Shown here one piece after another: positions 20,670-29,497 of a stretch of DNA of 64,000 nucleotides. Made by a program: the position numbers and the translations under genes. Positions within the stretch are counted from its first letter, which is position 1. Every line of letters starts with the position of its first letter. The DNA is taken from NCBI RefSeq assembly GCF_900115475.1, contig NZ_FOWP01000013.1, positions 62,001 through 126,000 on the forward strand, written 5' to 3'. Under the pieces are notes generated by a model that had not been told where the DNA came from, ran no database searches, and saw nothing but the letters and a program-made list of their open reading frames with translations. The stretch is from Ectopseudomonas composti. Its GTDB lineage: Bacteria; Pseudomonadota; Gammaproteobacteria; Pseudomonadales; Pseudomonadaceae.

Positions 20670-21356
20670 TTACTCGAACGACTCGCCCGCGCTCATGACC
20701 AGCGGGCGGATCTTCTGCAGTTGGGTCTCCAGCGACACCGTCATGCTCGATGACATCGAGAAGAACGTGAGGAAAGCCTTGAGGTTGGAGTCGCCTTCAC
20801 AGGTGTCGTGAATGCGCTGCCAGAAAGCCTGATTGACCAGCTTCAGTTGCTGGAACAGGCGCACCAAGCCCTTCAGCTCCCAATCGGCCAGACGCCCCTC
20901 GCGCATGTTGAAGTACTGCCGCGACAGGTACAGCGACACCGCGCGCAGGATGAACTCCTGATTATTGGCAAAGGGCAGATGGTGCTGCGCCATGGGTTTC
21001 AGGCGCGCCAGCACCGGACAGGCGCTGGTGGCCATGATCACCCCGAGCAGCGCACGCAGCCCCTCTTCCAGGCCGACGTGCTTGGTGTATTCACGCTCCG
21101 GTGTGCGCACCCAGACACTGGCCTTCTTGAACGCCGGCAGGCCGCGAAAGTCCTCGATCACCCGATGCAGGTCGACTGCAGCCGGGCAATGGCTGAACTG
21201 CTCGCGACTGAGCGGACAATTGCTGCATTGCTGATGCCCGAGACGGGTCCAGGCCGGTGCCTGTTGCGCCTGTACAGGGTCATATTCGCGATTCAGCTCG
21301 ATCCGATAGCTGAACTGATGATTGTCGTCGAGAGTAATGCGGTACTCGATGGCCAT
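20670..21356 (-). CDS. Conserved hypothetical protein (DUF6901-like)
   Basis: A 228-residue soluble protein, starting MAIEYRITLDDNHQFSYRIEL. An N-terminal cluster CSNCPLSREQFSHC (Cys at about 42, 45 and 55) could bind a metal. The rest is helical. It lies 18 bp downstream of the ABC-F gene uup on the same strand, so it is probably co-transcribed and perhaps translationally coupled. The function is unknown and the DUF number is from memory. Confidence 0.8.
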   Translation of the reverse strand: MAIEYRITLDDNHQFSYRIELNREYDPVQAQQAPAWTRLGHQQCSNCPLSREQFSHCPAAVDLHRVIEDFRGLPAFKKASVWVRTPEREYTKHVGLEEGLRALLGVIMATSACPVLARLKPMAQHHLPFANNQEFILRAVSLYLSRQYFNMREGRLADWELKGLVRLFQQLKLVNQAFWQRIHDTCEGDSNLKAFLTFFSMSSSMTVSLETQLQKIRPLVMSAGESFE

Positions 21357-21374
21357 TGCCCGTTCGTTCCTTCG

Positions 21375-23300
21375 TCAGCCTTCCAGCTCTGCCCAGCGCT
21401 CGAGCAACCTGTCCATTTCCTTCTGCAGGTCTTCGAGTCGCGCCAATACTTGCGTGGTGATCTGCGGCGGCTGCTGATAGAAGGCAGGGTCAGAGGCCTG
21501 CTCCTGTACTGCCGCCATCTCCTGCTCCAGGGCATCGATCTGCCCCGGAATCGCTTCCAGCTCGCGTTGCAGCTTGTAGCTTAGTTTCTTCTTCGCCGGC
21601 TCGACGCTGTCCTGCACCGCTGCCGACGCAGCCGGGGTCGGTGCTTCGACGATGGCCGTGGCCAATTCGGCTTTGCCTGACTTGCTTTCACCCACACCGA
21701 GCAGGCGCGGCGAACCGCCCTGGCGTAGCCAGTCCTGATAACCACCGACGTATTCGCGCACCTTGCCTTCACCCTCGAATACCAGGGTGCTGGTCACGAC
21801 GTTATCGAGGAAGGCACGGTCGTGGCTGACCATCAGCACGGTGCCAGGGAAGTTGAGCAGGACTTCTTCGAGCAGTTCCAGGGTTTCTACGTCCAGGTCG
21901 TTGGTCGGTTCATCGAGCACCAGCAGGTTGGCCGGCTTGCTGAACAACTTGGCGAGCAATAGTCGTGCCCGTTCGCCCCCCGAGAGTGCTTTGACAGGTG
22001 TACGGGCGCGTTGCGGGCTGAACAGAAAGTCGCCCAGATAGCTCAGCACATGGCGGCTCTGGCCATCGATAGTGATGAAGTCACGGCCTTCGGCGACGTT
22101 GTCGATCACCGTCTTTTCCGGTTCGAGCTGGTGACGTAATTGGTCGAAATACGCCACTTCCAGTTTGGTGCCCACCTCGATCTTGCCGCTGCTCGGTTGC
22201 AGGTCGCTGAGCAACAGCTTGAGCAGCGTGGTCTTGCCGGTGCCGTTGGCGCCGAGCAGGCCGATACGGTCACCGCGCTGCAGGACCATGGAGAAATCCT
22301 TGACCAGGAATGGCCCGCCGCTGTGCGCGAAGCTGACGTTTTCCGCCACCATTACCTGCTTGCCGGACTTGTCCGCCGTATCCAGCTGGATATTCGCCTT
22401 GCCCTGGCGCTCGCGGCGCTCGCTACGCTCCGCACGCATCGCCTTGAGCGCGCGCACGCGCCCCTCGTTACGGGTGCGGCGGGCCTTGATGCCCTGGCGA
22501 ATCCAGACTTCTTCCTGAGCCAGGCGCTTGTCGAACAGCGCATTGGCGGTTTCTTCGGCAGCCAGTTGCTGCTCCTTGTGCACCAGGAAGCTGGCGTAGT
22601 CGCCATTCCAGTCGATCAGGCCGCCACGGTCCAGTTCGAGAATGCGCGTGGCCAGGTTCTGCAGGAAGGAGCGGTCGTGGGTGATGAACAGCACGGCGCC
22701 GCCGAAATCCTTCAGTGCCTCTTCCAGCCAGGCGATGGCGCCGATGTCCAGGTGGTTGGTCGGTTCGTCGAGCAATAGCAGATCTGGCTCGGACACCAGT
22801 GCCTGGGCCAGCAGGACGCGACGGCGCCAGCCACCGGAAAGCTCGGCCAGGGTCTTGTCCGCTGGCAACTGCAGGCGGCTCAGGGTGCTGTCGACCAGTT
22901 GCTGCAGACGCCAGCCGTCTTTGGCTTCCAGCTCCTGCTGCACGTGCATCAGTTGCTCGAGGTCGTCATCGCCGTGGATGTTCTGCGCCAGGTGGTGATA
23001 GCGCGCCAGCAGCTCGCCAACGCCAGCCAGGCCTTCGGCGACCACGTCGAACACCGTGCGCTCGTCGGCGCGCGGCAGCTCCTGCGGCAGCTCGCCGATC
23101 TTCAGCCCAGGTGCGCGCCAGATTTCGCCGTCGTCGAGCATCTGATCGCCCTTGACCAGCTTGAGCATGCTCGATTTGCCGGTGCCATTACGGCCGATGA
23201 TGCACACCCGCTCGCCCCGCGCGATCTGCCAGGACACTCCATCGAGCAGGGGCATGGCGCCATAGGCGAGGGATACGTCGGCAAACTTGAGCAGGGTCAT
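21375..23300 (-). CDS. uup: ABC-F ATPase Uup
   Basis: The 641-residue protein has two soluble ABC domains and no membrane segment. Walker A motifs are GRNGTGKSS (about residue 36) and GANGTGKTT (about 350); the signatures are LSGGWRRRV and LSGGERARL, and the ABC-F Walker B strings LLLLDEPTNHLD and LLVLDEPTNDLD are clear. The linker is highly charged (RSERRERQGKAN), as in ribosome-binding ABC-F proteins, and the C-terminal 80 residues form the Uup coiled coil. The start at ATG 23300 (MTLLKFADVSL) is preferred over an open upstream extension. It is expected to act on translating ribosomes. Confidence 0.94.
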   Translation of the reverse strand: MTLLKFADVSLAYGAMPLLDGVSWQIARGERVCIIGRNGTGKSSMLKLVKGDQMLDDGEIWRAPGLKIGELPQELPRADERTVFDVVAEGLAGVGELLARYHHLAQNIHGDDDLEQLMHVQQELEAKDGWRLQQLVDSTLSRLQLPADKTLAELSGGWRRRVLLAQALVSEPDLLLLDEPTNHLDIGAIAWLEEALKDFGGAVLFITHDRSFLQNLATRILELDRGGLIDWNGDYASFLVHKEQQLAAEETANALFDKRLAQEEVWIRQGIKARRTRNEGRVRALKAMRAERSERRERQGKANIQLDTADKSGKQVMVAENVSFAHSGGPFLVKDFSMVLQRGDRIGLLGANGTGKTTLLKLLLSDLQPSSGKIEVGTKLEVAYFDQLRHQLEPEKTVIDNVAEGRDFITIDGQSRHVLSYLGDFLFSPQRARTPVKALSGGERARLLLAKLFSKPANLLVLDEPTNDLDVETLELLEEVLLNFPGTVLMVSHDRAFLDNVVTSTLVFEGEGKVREYVGGYQDWLRQGGSPRLLGVGESKSGKAELATAIVEAPTPAASAAVQDSVEPAKKKLSYKLQRELEAIPGQIDALEQEMAAVQEQASDPAFYQQPPQITTQVLARLEDLQKEMDRLLERWAELEG

Positions 23301-23527
23301 GGGCATCTCCAGAAACAGGCGGCGCATTCTACCCGAGTTGCCAGCTGGCTGTTGCCGTTTCCACTGAGGTGGAAGACACGGCGGCCGGCACGGGTAGCGT
23401 GCATTTTTGCTGCATGTGTCCATCTGGCCCGACGGCATTCACCGCGCTCCAATGAAACGCTAAGCTAGAGGTATGCAACGACACGGACCGTGTTGCCCCA
23501 TACCTCTGCTTCCCCCCTGGAAATGCC

Positions 23528-25456
23528 ATGCGCAGTCGCTTTCTCTCTGTAGTTTCCTGTCTGATTCTTACCGCCACTGGTATAGCCAGTGCCGAAGCCG
23601 CCAGCCTCACCCAGCAGCGCCAGTACTACGATGAAGCCAAGCGCGCCCTGGCCAAGGGCGACAGCGGCCCCTATCGCCAGTACGCCAGCGCCCTGCGTGA
23701 TTACCCGCTGACGCCGTATCTGGCTTACGACGAGCTGACCAACCGCCTCAAATCGGCGAGCAACGCCGAGATCGAGAAATTCCTCGCCGAGCATGGCGAC
23801 CTGCCCCAGGCCAACTGGATGAAGCTGCGCTGGTTGCGCTGGCTGGCCGAACGCGGTGACTGGAAACCCTTTCTCGATCACTACGACGCCAAGCTCAACT
23901 TCACCGAACTGGACTGCCTCTACGGCCAATACCAGCTCAGTCACGGCCTGACCGCCGAAGGCAACGCCACCGCCGAAAAACTCTGGCTGGTAGGCAAGTC
24001 CCAGCCCAATGCCTGTGACCCGCTGTTCGAGCGCTGGGCGGCCAATGGTCAACTCACCGAGCAGCGCCGTTGGCAGCGCACCAAGCTGGCGGTGGAAAGC
24101 GGTAACTACGGTCTGGCCAACTTCCTGATCAAGGGCATGCCGACGCTCGGCGAGCGCGGCAAGCTGATGGTCGAGGTGGCGCAGAAGCCACAACTGCTGA
24201 AGAACACCGCGCGCTTCGCCCCCGCCGATGACGCCATGAGTGACGTGGTCGGCCTCGGCCTGCGCCGCCTGGCCCGGCAGAGCCCCGAAGACGCCCTGGC
24301 CCTGCTCGACGGCTATGCCCAGCGCATGAAGTTCTCCTCCGACGAACAGGTCGCCATCGCCCGGCAGATCGGCCTGCGCCTGGCGCAACGCTTCGACCTG
24401 CGCGGCCTGCAGGTGATGACCAAATACGACCCGCAACTGCGTGACAATACCGTCAGCGAATGGCGTGCACGCCTGCTGCTGCGCCACGGCCGCTGGGAAG
24501 AGGCCTATCAGCTGACTCAGCGCATGCCATCCGACCTGGCCAGCAGCAACCGCTGGCGCTACTGGAACGCGCGCAGCCTGCAGTTGGCGCAACCCAACAG
24601 CCAGCAACCCGCGGTGCTGTTCCAGGCGTTGGCCAAGGAACGTGACTTCTATGGTTTCATGGCCGCCGATCAGGTCAAGGCGCCTTACTCGCTGAACAAC
24701 CAGCCGCTGGCACTCGACCCGAAGGTGGTGCAGAAAGTACGCAACACCGCCGGCATCAAACGCGCCATGGAATTCCATGCACGCGGCCAGATCGTCGATG
24801 GCCGTCGCGAGTGGTATCACGTCAGCCGTCTGTTCAGCCGCGACGAGCTGGTTGCCCAAGCGCGCCTGGCCTATGAAATGGAGTGGTACTTCCCGGCCAT
24901 TCGCACCATCAGCCAGGCCCAGTACTGGGACGATCTGGAAGTGCGCTTCCCCATGGCCCATCGCAGCGAACTGGTGCGCGAGGCCAAGCGCCGCGACCTG
25001 CATTCCAGTTGGGTGTTCGCCATCACCCGTCAGGAAAGCGCCTTCATGGCCGACGCCCGTTCCCACGCCGGGGCCATGGGTCTGATGCAGTTGATGCCAG
25101 GTACCGCCAAAGACACCGCGCGCAAGTTCGGCATCCCCCTGGCGTCGCCACAACAGGCGCTCAACCCGGACACCAACATCCAACTGGGTGCCGCCTACCT
25201 GAGCCAGGTTTACGGTCAGTTCAACGGCAACCGCGTACTTGCCTCTGCCGCCTACAACGCTGGCCCAGGTCGTGTGCGCCAGTGGCTGCGCGGCGCCAAT
25301 CACCTCAGTTATGACGTCTGGGTGGAGAACATTCCATTCGACGAGACCCGTCAGTACGTGCAGAACGTGCTGTCCTACTCGGTGATCTACGGCCAGAAAC
25401 TCGATGCGCCGCACCCGCTGGTGGCGTGGAACGAGCGCTTCTTCGACGATCAGTAA
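23528..25456 (+). CDS. slt: Soluble lytic murein transglycosylase
   Basis: The 642-residue periplasmic enzyme cleaves the MurNAc-GlcNAc bond to give anhydro-MurNAc ends. A signal peptide (about 1-22, ending IASAEA) precedes a long superhelical alpha-domain. The C-terminal SLT domain starts about residue 490: the catalytic Glu is in ITRQESAFM, followed by GAMGLMQLMPGTA and SAAYNAGPGRV. Length fits Slt70. It corresponds to PA3020, is divergent from uup and ends at a good terminator. Confidence 0.96.
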   Translation: MRSRFLSVVSCLILTATGIASAEAASLTQQRQYYDEAKRALAKGDSGPYRQYASALRDYPLTPYLAYDELTNRLKSASNAEIEKFLAEHGDLPQANWMKLRWLRWLAERGDWKPFLDHYDAKLNFTELDCLYGQYQLSHGLTAEGNATAEKLWLVGKSQPNACDPLFERWAANGQLTEQRRWQRTKLAVESGNYGLANFLIKGMPTLGERGKLMVEVAQKPQLLKNTARFAPADDAMSDVVGLGLRRLARQSPEDALALLDGYAQRMKFSSDEQVAIARQIGLRLAQRFDLRGLQVMTKYDPQLRDNTVSEWRARLLLRHGRWEEAYQLTQRMPSDLASSNRWRYWNARSLQLAQPNSQQPAVLFQALAKERDFYGFMAADQVKAPYSLNNQPLALDPKVVQKVRNTAGIKRAMEFHARGQIVDGRREWYHVSRLFSRDELVAQARLAYEMEWYFPAIRTISQAQYWDDLEVRFPMAHRSELVREAKRRDLHSSWVFAITRQESAFMADARSHAGAMGLMQLMPGTAKDTARKFGIPLASPQQALNPDTNIQLGAAYLSQVYGQFNGNRVLASAAYNAGPGRVRQWLRGANHLSYDVWVENIPFDETRQYVQNVLSYSVIYGQKLDAPHPLVAWNERFFDDQ

Positions 25457-25461
25457 CGCAA

Positions 25462-25496
25462 AAGCCCCGATCGGACAGGGTGTCTGATCGGGGCTC
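25462..25496 (+). terminator. Hairpin terminator after slt
   Basis: AGCCCCGATCGGACA and TGTCTGATCGGGGCT make a long stem 6 bp after the slt stop. The T tract is missing on this side, so strength is uncertain. Confidence 0.7.
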
Positions 25497-25578
25497 GCTG
25501 TTCCATACGCCTGGGCCGGAGCGCGCTTCGTTTCAGCGCCGCGTGAGCCTCAGCCCAGCGACCGTACGCAGATCACCC

Positions 25579-25600
25579 GGTGCGCACGGCGCACCCTACT
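25579..25600. repeat. REP-like palindrome overlapping a stop codon
   Basis: GGTGCGCACGGCGCACC plus CTACT belongs to the same family as 20578-20655 and 49502-49591. It covers the TAG stop of the MOSC gene (25596-25598). Confidence 0.75.
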
Positions 25601-26402
25601 CCAGGATTTCGACCGGCATTCCTACCTGCAGCTCACCGATGCCACGCGGCAACAGGTTCTGCCCGAAGTACACGTCACCATCACGTTCACGGTAGGTCTT
25701 GAGCGTGGCCAGCGGCTCGCGCTGGGCATTGCGCTCACCCGTCTGCGGGTCGATGGTGGTGAGGATGCAGCGCGAGCAGCCCTTGGCCACGTCGAACTCC
25801 ACTTCACCGATGCGGATGCGCTTCCAGCTGTCTTCGGCGTAGGGCTCACTGCCGGTAACGACCAGGTTGGGGCGAAACCGCAGCATGGACAGTGGCTGCC
25901 CGACACGCTGGGAGAGATCCTCCAGCGACGCCTGGCCAATCAGCAGCAGTGGAAAACCATCGGCGAAGGCCACGCGATCGCCCGGTTGCGCATAGGCGGT
26001 ATCGACCTGGCGGGTACGCCCTTCCGGCACCTGCACCAGCCGGCAGGATTTACCCAGCAAGTCGCTGAGCCAGGCTGCTGCTGCATCGCCCGCATCCGGC
26101 ACGCGCAGGCTGTCACGCCAGACGATGACGCCACGCAGATCCTGCTCGGGATCGGGCAACGCCACGGACAGATCGTCACGCCCCGGCGCACTCAGGGTAA
26201 GGCCGCCGCGCGCGTCGTACAGAGCGCTCAACTGGCTCATCTGCGGCAGCAGGCGTTGGGTGATGAAACGGCCGTTGTCGGCGTCGACCAGCATCCAGCG
26301 CCGATCACCCTGCACACCGAGACCATCGACCGCGCTGCGCTGCAACACCTCGCCGCGACCAGACTTGAGCGGATAACGGTACAGCCCCGAGAGACTCAGC
26401 AT
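25596..26402 (-). CDS. MOSC domain protein (YcbX-like)
   Basis: A 268-residue protein with an N-terminal beta-barrel (MLSLSGLYRYPLKSGRGE) and a C-terminal MOSC domain. The molybdenum-cofactor ligand Cys is in KGCSRCILTTIDP at about residues 208-220. It resembles E. coli YcbX without the C-terminal ferredoxin domain. YcbX reduces N-hydroxylated bases with Moco; the same kind of reductase activity is likely here, with a separate electron donor. Confidence 0.88.
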   Translation of the reverse strand: MLSLSGLYRYPLKSGRGEVLQRSAVDGLGVQGDRRWMLVDADNGRFITQRLLPQMSQLSALYDARGGLTLSAPGRDDLSVALPDPEQDLRGVIVWRDSLRVPDAGDAAAAWLSDLLGKSCRLVQVPEGRTRQVDTAYAQPGDRVAFADGFPLLLIGQASLEDLSQRVGQPLSMLRFRPNLVVTGSEPYAEDSWKRIRIGEVEFDVAKGCSRCILTTIDPQTGERNAQREPLATLKTYRERDGDVYFGQNLLPRGIGELQVGMPVEILE

Positions 26403-26522
26403 GGGTCAGGTTCCTGTTGGCAAAACGCCGTTATACGAGCTGACGGCGATGCTCACAAGCAACAAAACTCGGGAAATTTTGCAGATCAGTAAGGCGTTCG
26501 GGCACAAGCGGCCATCGGCGCT

Positions 26523-26544
26523 CGGCGGGTTTCACCCGCCCTAC
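26523..26544. repeat. REP-like palindrome (GGCGGGT family)
   Basis: GGCGGGTTTCACCCGCC followed by CTAC, between the cheV-like gene and the MOSC gene. It has the common pseudomonad pattern of a short stem followed by CTAC. Confidence 0.55.
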
Positions 26545-26551
26545 AGTGTCT

Positions 26552-27484
26552 TTAGCGGGGTTCGTCCAGTTCGAGACGTTGACGGACCACGTCAACGAGC
26601 TTGTCGGGCTGGAACTTGGAGAGGAAGTTGTCGCAACCGACCTTCTTCACCATCGCCTCGTTGAAGCTGCCGGACAGCGAAGTGTGCAACACCACATAAA
26701 GATCCTTGAGGCGAGGATCGCTGCGAATCTCGCTGGTCAGGCGGTAGCCGTCCATTTCCGGCATCTCGGCATCGGTGAAGATCATCAGCAGCTTGTCGGT
26801 CATCACTTCGCCGGTGTCAGCCCACTTCTTCAACAGGTTGAGAGCTTTCAGACCGTCACCCGCCATATGCAATCGAACGCCCAGTTGCGACAGGGTATCG
26901 CGCAGTTGGCTCAGCGCCACGCTGGAGTCGTCCACCAGCAGTACTTCGCGGCCGCGCGCTTTTTCCAGCAACGGATCGGCGAGTTTTTCTTCGGAGACCT
27001 TGGTGCTCATCGGCACGATCTCGGCCAGCACCTTTTCCACGTCGATGACCTCGACGATCTGCTCGTCGACCTTGGTGATGGCCGTCAGGTAATGCTGGCG
27101 GCCGGCGCCACCGGGCGGCGGCTGGATCGACTCCCAGTTGAGGTTGAGGATGCGATCGACGCTGCCGACCAGGAAGGCCTGCACGGAACGGTTGTACTCG
27201 GTGACGATGATGGTGCTGCGCTCATCCGGCACCAACGGACGCATGCCGATGGCCTGGGACAGGTCGATCACCGGCAGGGTCTGGCCACGCAGGTTGACCA
27301 CACCGCAGACGAAGCGGTGACGTTGCGGCATCAGCGTGAGCTTGGGCATCTGCAGGACTTCCTGCACCTTGAACACGTTGATGGCGAACAACTGCCGACC
27401 GGCCAGGCGGAACATGAGGATTTCCAGGCGGTTCTCGCCGACCAGTTGCGTGCGTTGATCTACTGAATCGAGGATGCCAGCCAT
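26552..27484 (-). CDS. cheV: CheV-type chemotaxis coupling protein
   Basis: The 310-residue protein fuses a CheW domain (about 15-155; FRLAGRQLFAINVFKVQEV, VCGVVNLRGQTLPVIDLS) to a receiver domain (about 180-300). The phospho-acceptor Asp is in FTDAEMPEMDG near residue 237, with VLLVDDS at its start and a Lys in FLSKF. CheV proteins couple chemoreceptors to CheA and adapt the signal through phosphorylation. Two adjacent ATGs (27487 and 27484) are possible; the second gives the usual MAGILDSVDQRTQL. No other chemotaxis genes are near. Confidence 0.93.
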   Translation of the reverse strand: MAGILDSVDQRTQLVGENRLEILMFRLAGRQLFAINVFKVQEVLQMPKLTLMPQRHRFVCGVVNLRGQTLPVIDLSQAIGMRPLVPDERSTIIVTEYNRSVQAFLVGSVDRILNLNWESIQPPPGGAGRQHYLTAITKVDEQIVEVIDVEKVLAEIVPMSTKVSEEKLADPLLEKARGREVLLVDDSSVALSQLRDTLSQLGVRLHMAGDGLKALNLLKKWADTGEVMTDKLLMIFTDAEMPEMDGYRLTSEIRSDPRLKDLYVVLHTSLSGSFNEAMVKKVGCDNFLSKFQPDKLVDVVRQRLELDEPR

Positions 27485-27576
27485 CATGCGCTCCGAGGTA
27501 TATAGGTTGAGTCTAGTCTGCCGTTCGGGTTATCGGCGGACTGCCGGCAGACTGAAGCCTTGCTGGCGCGCAGCCA

Positions 27577-28494
27577 TCATGCCTCAGCCCCAGACGCCTG
27601 ACCAGCGAGCAGCGGCGAATGCCTGGGCAGATGCAAACGCAAGGCACCGGGTTGTGCGCTGAAGCGCAGGCGTTTGCTTTCCATCGGCTCGCCATCGAGG
27701 TTCAAGTCCAGCCCTTCCTGCGCTTCCACCTCCAGCCAGGGTAGTCGTGCGTTGACTGCGACGCTCTGAACGCCATGCATGCCGCCCGAGAGCAGCGTAC
27801 CCAGGGTGCTCACCACATCCTGCGCCGCCGGCACGATGCACACGTCCAGCAGGCCGTCATCGATAGTCGCCTCCGGGCACAGCAAATGCCCACCGCCGGC
27901 CTGGCGACCGTTGCCGATCCCCAGGGCCAGAAATTCACCCTGCCATTCGAAATCCGGCCCGTGAAAACGCCCAGCGGCCGCGCGCACTTCGGAGAAGCGA
28001 CTGAGCCCAGTGAGCAGGTAGGCGGCGCCACCCAGGACTTTCTTGAGTTCTTCCGGGGTATTGGCGGTGACGTTGGAGCCGAAGCCCCCCGTGGCCATAT
28101 TGAGGAAGGCACGCTCACCGGCCATGCCGACGTCGACAGCGACCGGCTCGACCTCCAACAGCGCCAACGCAGCAGCAGGGGTCAGCGGAATGCCGGCGGC
28201 ATGCGCGAAGTCGTTGGCCGTGCCCAGCGGCAGCAGAGCCAGGCTGGCGTCGCTCTGTGCCTTGACCAGCGCCTCGACCACATCACGCAGGGTGCCGTCA
28301 CCACCACCGGCGATCAGCGTCGGGTAGCCGGCGGCCAGCCCTTCCTCGACCAGCCGCTCAGCGTCGCCACCTTCCCAGGTCAGGCGCACGGTCAGATCCC
28401 AGCCGCGCTCACGCAGGCCGTTCACCGCTGCCCTCACCTCATCGTTCAACGCCTGCTTGCCATGCAGGATCAACCAGGCTTTGCGTTCGCGCAT
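27577..28494 (-). CDS. yegS: YegS-like lipid kinase
   Basis: A 305-residue member of the diacylglycerol-kinase catalytic family. The nucleotide motif GGGDGTLRDVVEAL is at about residues 63-76, followed by LPLGTANDFA; the C-terminal half contains the LDGEPM motif. E. coli YegS phosphorylates phosphatidylglycerol. The start is the ATG at 28494 with AAGGAGGAG 5 bp upstream. It corresponds to PA3023 and sits near genes of glycerol-phosphate type metabolism (FGGY kinase, GlpD-like, ADPS-like). Confidence 0.9.
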   Translation of the reverse strand: MRERKAWLILHGKQALNDEVRAAVNGLRERGWDLTVRLTWEGGDAERLVEEGLAAGYPTLIAGGGDGTLRDVVEALVKAQSDASLALLPLGTANDFAHAAGIPLTPAAALALLEVEPVAVDVGMAGERAFLNMATGGFGSNVTANTPEELKKVLGGAAYLLTGLSRFSEVRAAAGRFHGPDFEWQGEFLALGIGNGRQAGGGHLLCPEATIDDGLLDVCIVPAAQDVVSTLGTLLSGGMHGVQSVAVNARLPWLEVEAQEGLDLNLDGEPMESKRLRFSAQPGALRLHLPRHSPLLAGQASGAEA

Positions 28495-28670
28495 CACGCT
28501 CCTCCTTGATGGAATCAGCGAAAGCCTAGTGCCTGGCTCTCACGAAGATTAATCAAATTAATAGATATTAAGGCTGCAAATATTGCGCTTTTAAATCGAT
28601 CCTTCGAAATAGATCATAACCCCATCGACGTTGCACGGGACTTACCTCGTGCACGACTGGAGGATTGACC

Positions 28671-29369
28671 ATGATCGATGTACGTCCGTTCGAACAACTC
28701 GGTGGTGCTCATCACGGCTGGCTCAACGCCCGTCACCATTTTTCCTTCGCCGAATACCATGACGCAGAGCGGATGAACTGGGGCCGCCTGCGCGTGTGGA
28801 ACGACGACGAGATCGCACCACACTCGGGCTTCCCGCCGCACCCGCATCGTGACATGGAGATCATCACCTACGTTCGCGAAGGTGCCATCAGCCATGAGGA
28901 CAACCTGGGTAACAAAGGCCGTACCGAGGCCGGCGACGTGCAGGTGATGAGCGCCGGCACCGGCATCGCCCACAGCGAGTACAACCTGGAGGATGAGACC
29001 ACCAAGATCTTCCAGATCTGGATTCAACCGAACCAGGCCGGCCTGCCACCCTCCTGGGGCGCCAAGCCTTTCCCCAAAGGTGACCGCTCGGGATCGTTCG
29101 TCACCCTGGCCAGCGGTTACGAGGAGGATGTCGATGCATTGCGTATCCGCACCGACGCACGCCTGGTGGCCGCCACGGTCAAGGCCGGACAGAGCGCCGA
29201 GTACGCCCTGCAGCCGGGTCGCAAGGCCTATCTGGTGGGCGCAACGGGTGCCTTCAGCGTCAACGGTGTGGCCGTCAAGGCACGTGATGGTGTGGCCATC
29301 GCCGATGAAGTGCTAATCCGCATCGACGCGCAGGAAGACAGCGAAATCGTGCTGGTCGACGTCGCCTGA
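28671..29369 (+). CDS. Pirin family protein
   Basis: A 232-residue bicupin of the pirin family. The metal site in the N-terminal cupin is seen in HPHRDMEIITYV and the later Glu/His of SAGTGIAHSEYN. Bacterial pirins can act as quercetin dioxygenases; the real substrate is unknown. The ATG at 28671 has GGAGG 7 bp upstream. The upstream gap (28498-28670) has an AT-rich stretch at 28540-28610 that probably holds the promoter. Confidence 0.9.
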   Translation: MIDVRPFEQLGGAHHGWLNARHHFSFAEYHDAERMNWGRLRVWNDDEIAPHSGFPPHPHRDMEIITYVREGAISHEDNLGNKGRTEAGDVQVMSAGTGIAHSEYNLEDETTKIFQIWIQPNQAGLPPSWGAKPFPKGDRSGSFVTLASGYEEDVDALRIRTDARLVAATVKAGQSAEYALQPGRKAYLVGATGAFSVNGVAVKARDGVAIADEVLIRIDAQEDSEIVLVDVA

Positions 29370-29411
29370 TGCACAAACCATCGCCCTCCGCTCTGGAGGG
29401 CGACTTGTTTC

Positions 29412-29487
29412 TGTAGGGGGGGCTTTAGCCGCGATATTGATATTGCTCGTTCGCGGTTGAAGCGGAGCGCCGCCCGGCCCCTCCCAC
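29412..29487. repeat. REP-like inverted pair (GGCTTTAGCCGCGA family)
   Basis: GTAGGGGGGGCTTTAGCCGC and, downstream, GCGGTTGAAGCGGAGCGC with GGCCCCTCCCAC form a degenerate inverted pair of a common pseudomonad REP family. It lies between the convergent pirin and FGGY kinase genes. Confidence 0.5.
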
Positions 29488-29497
29488 AACACGTTTC

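Noticed and set aside
23465..25414. Open frame of 649 codons opposite slt
   Set aside because: Mirror frame of slt, whose signal peptide and catalytic motifs are clear.
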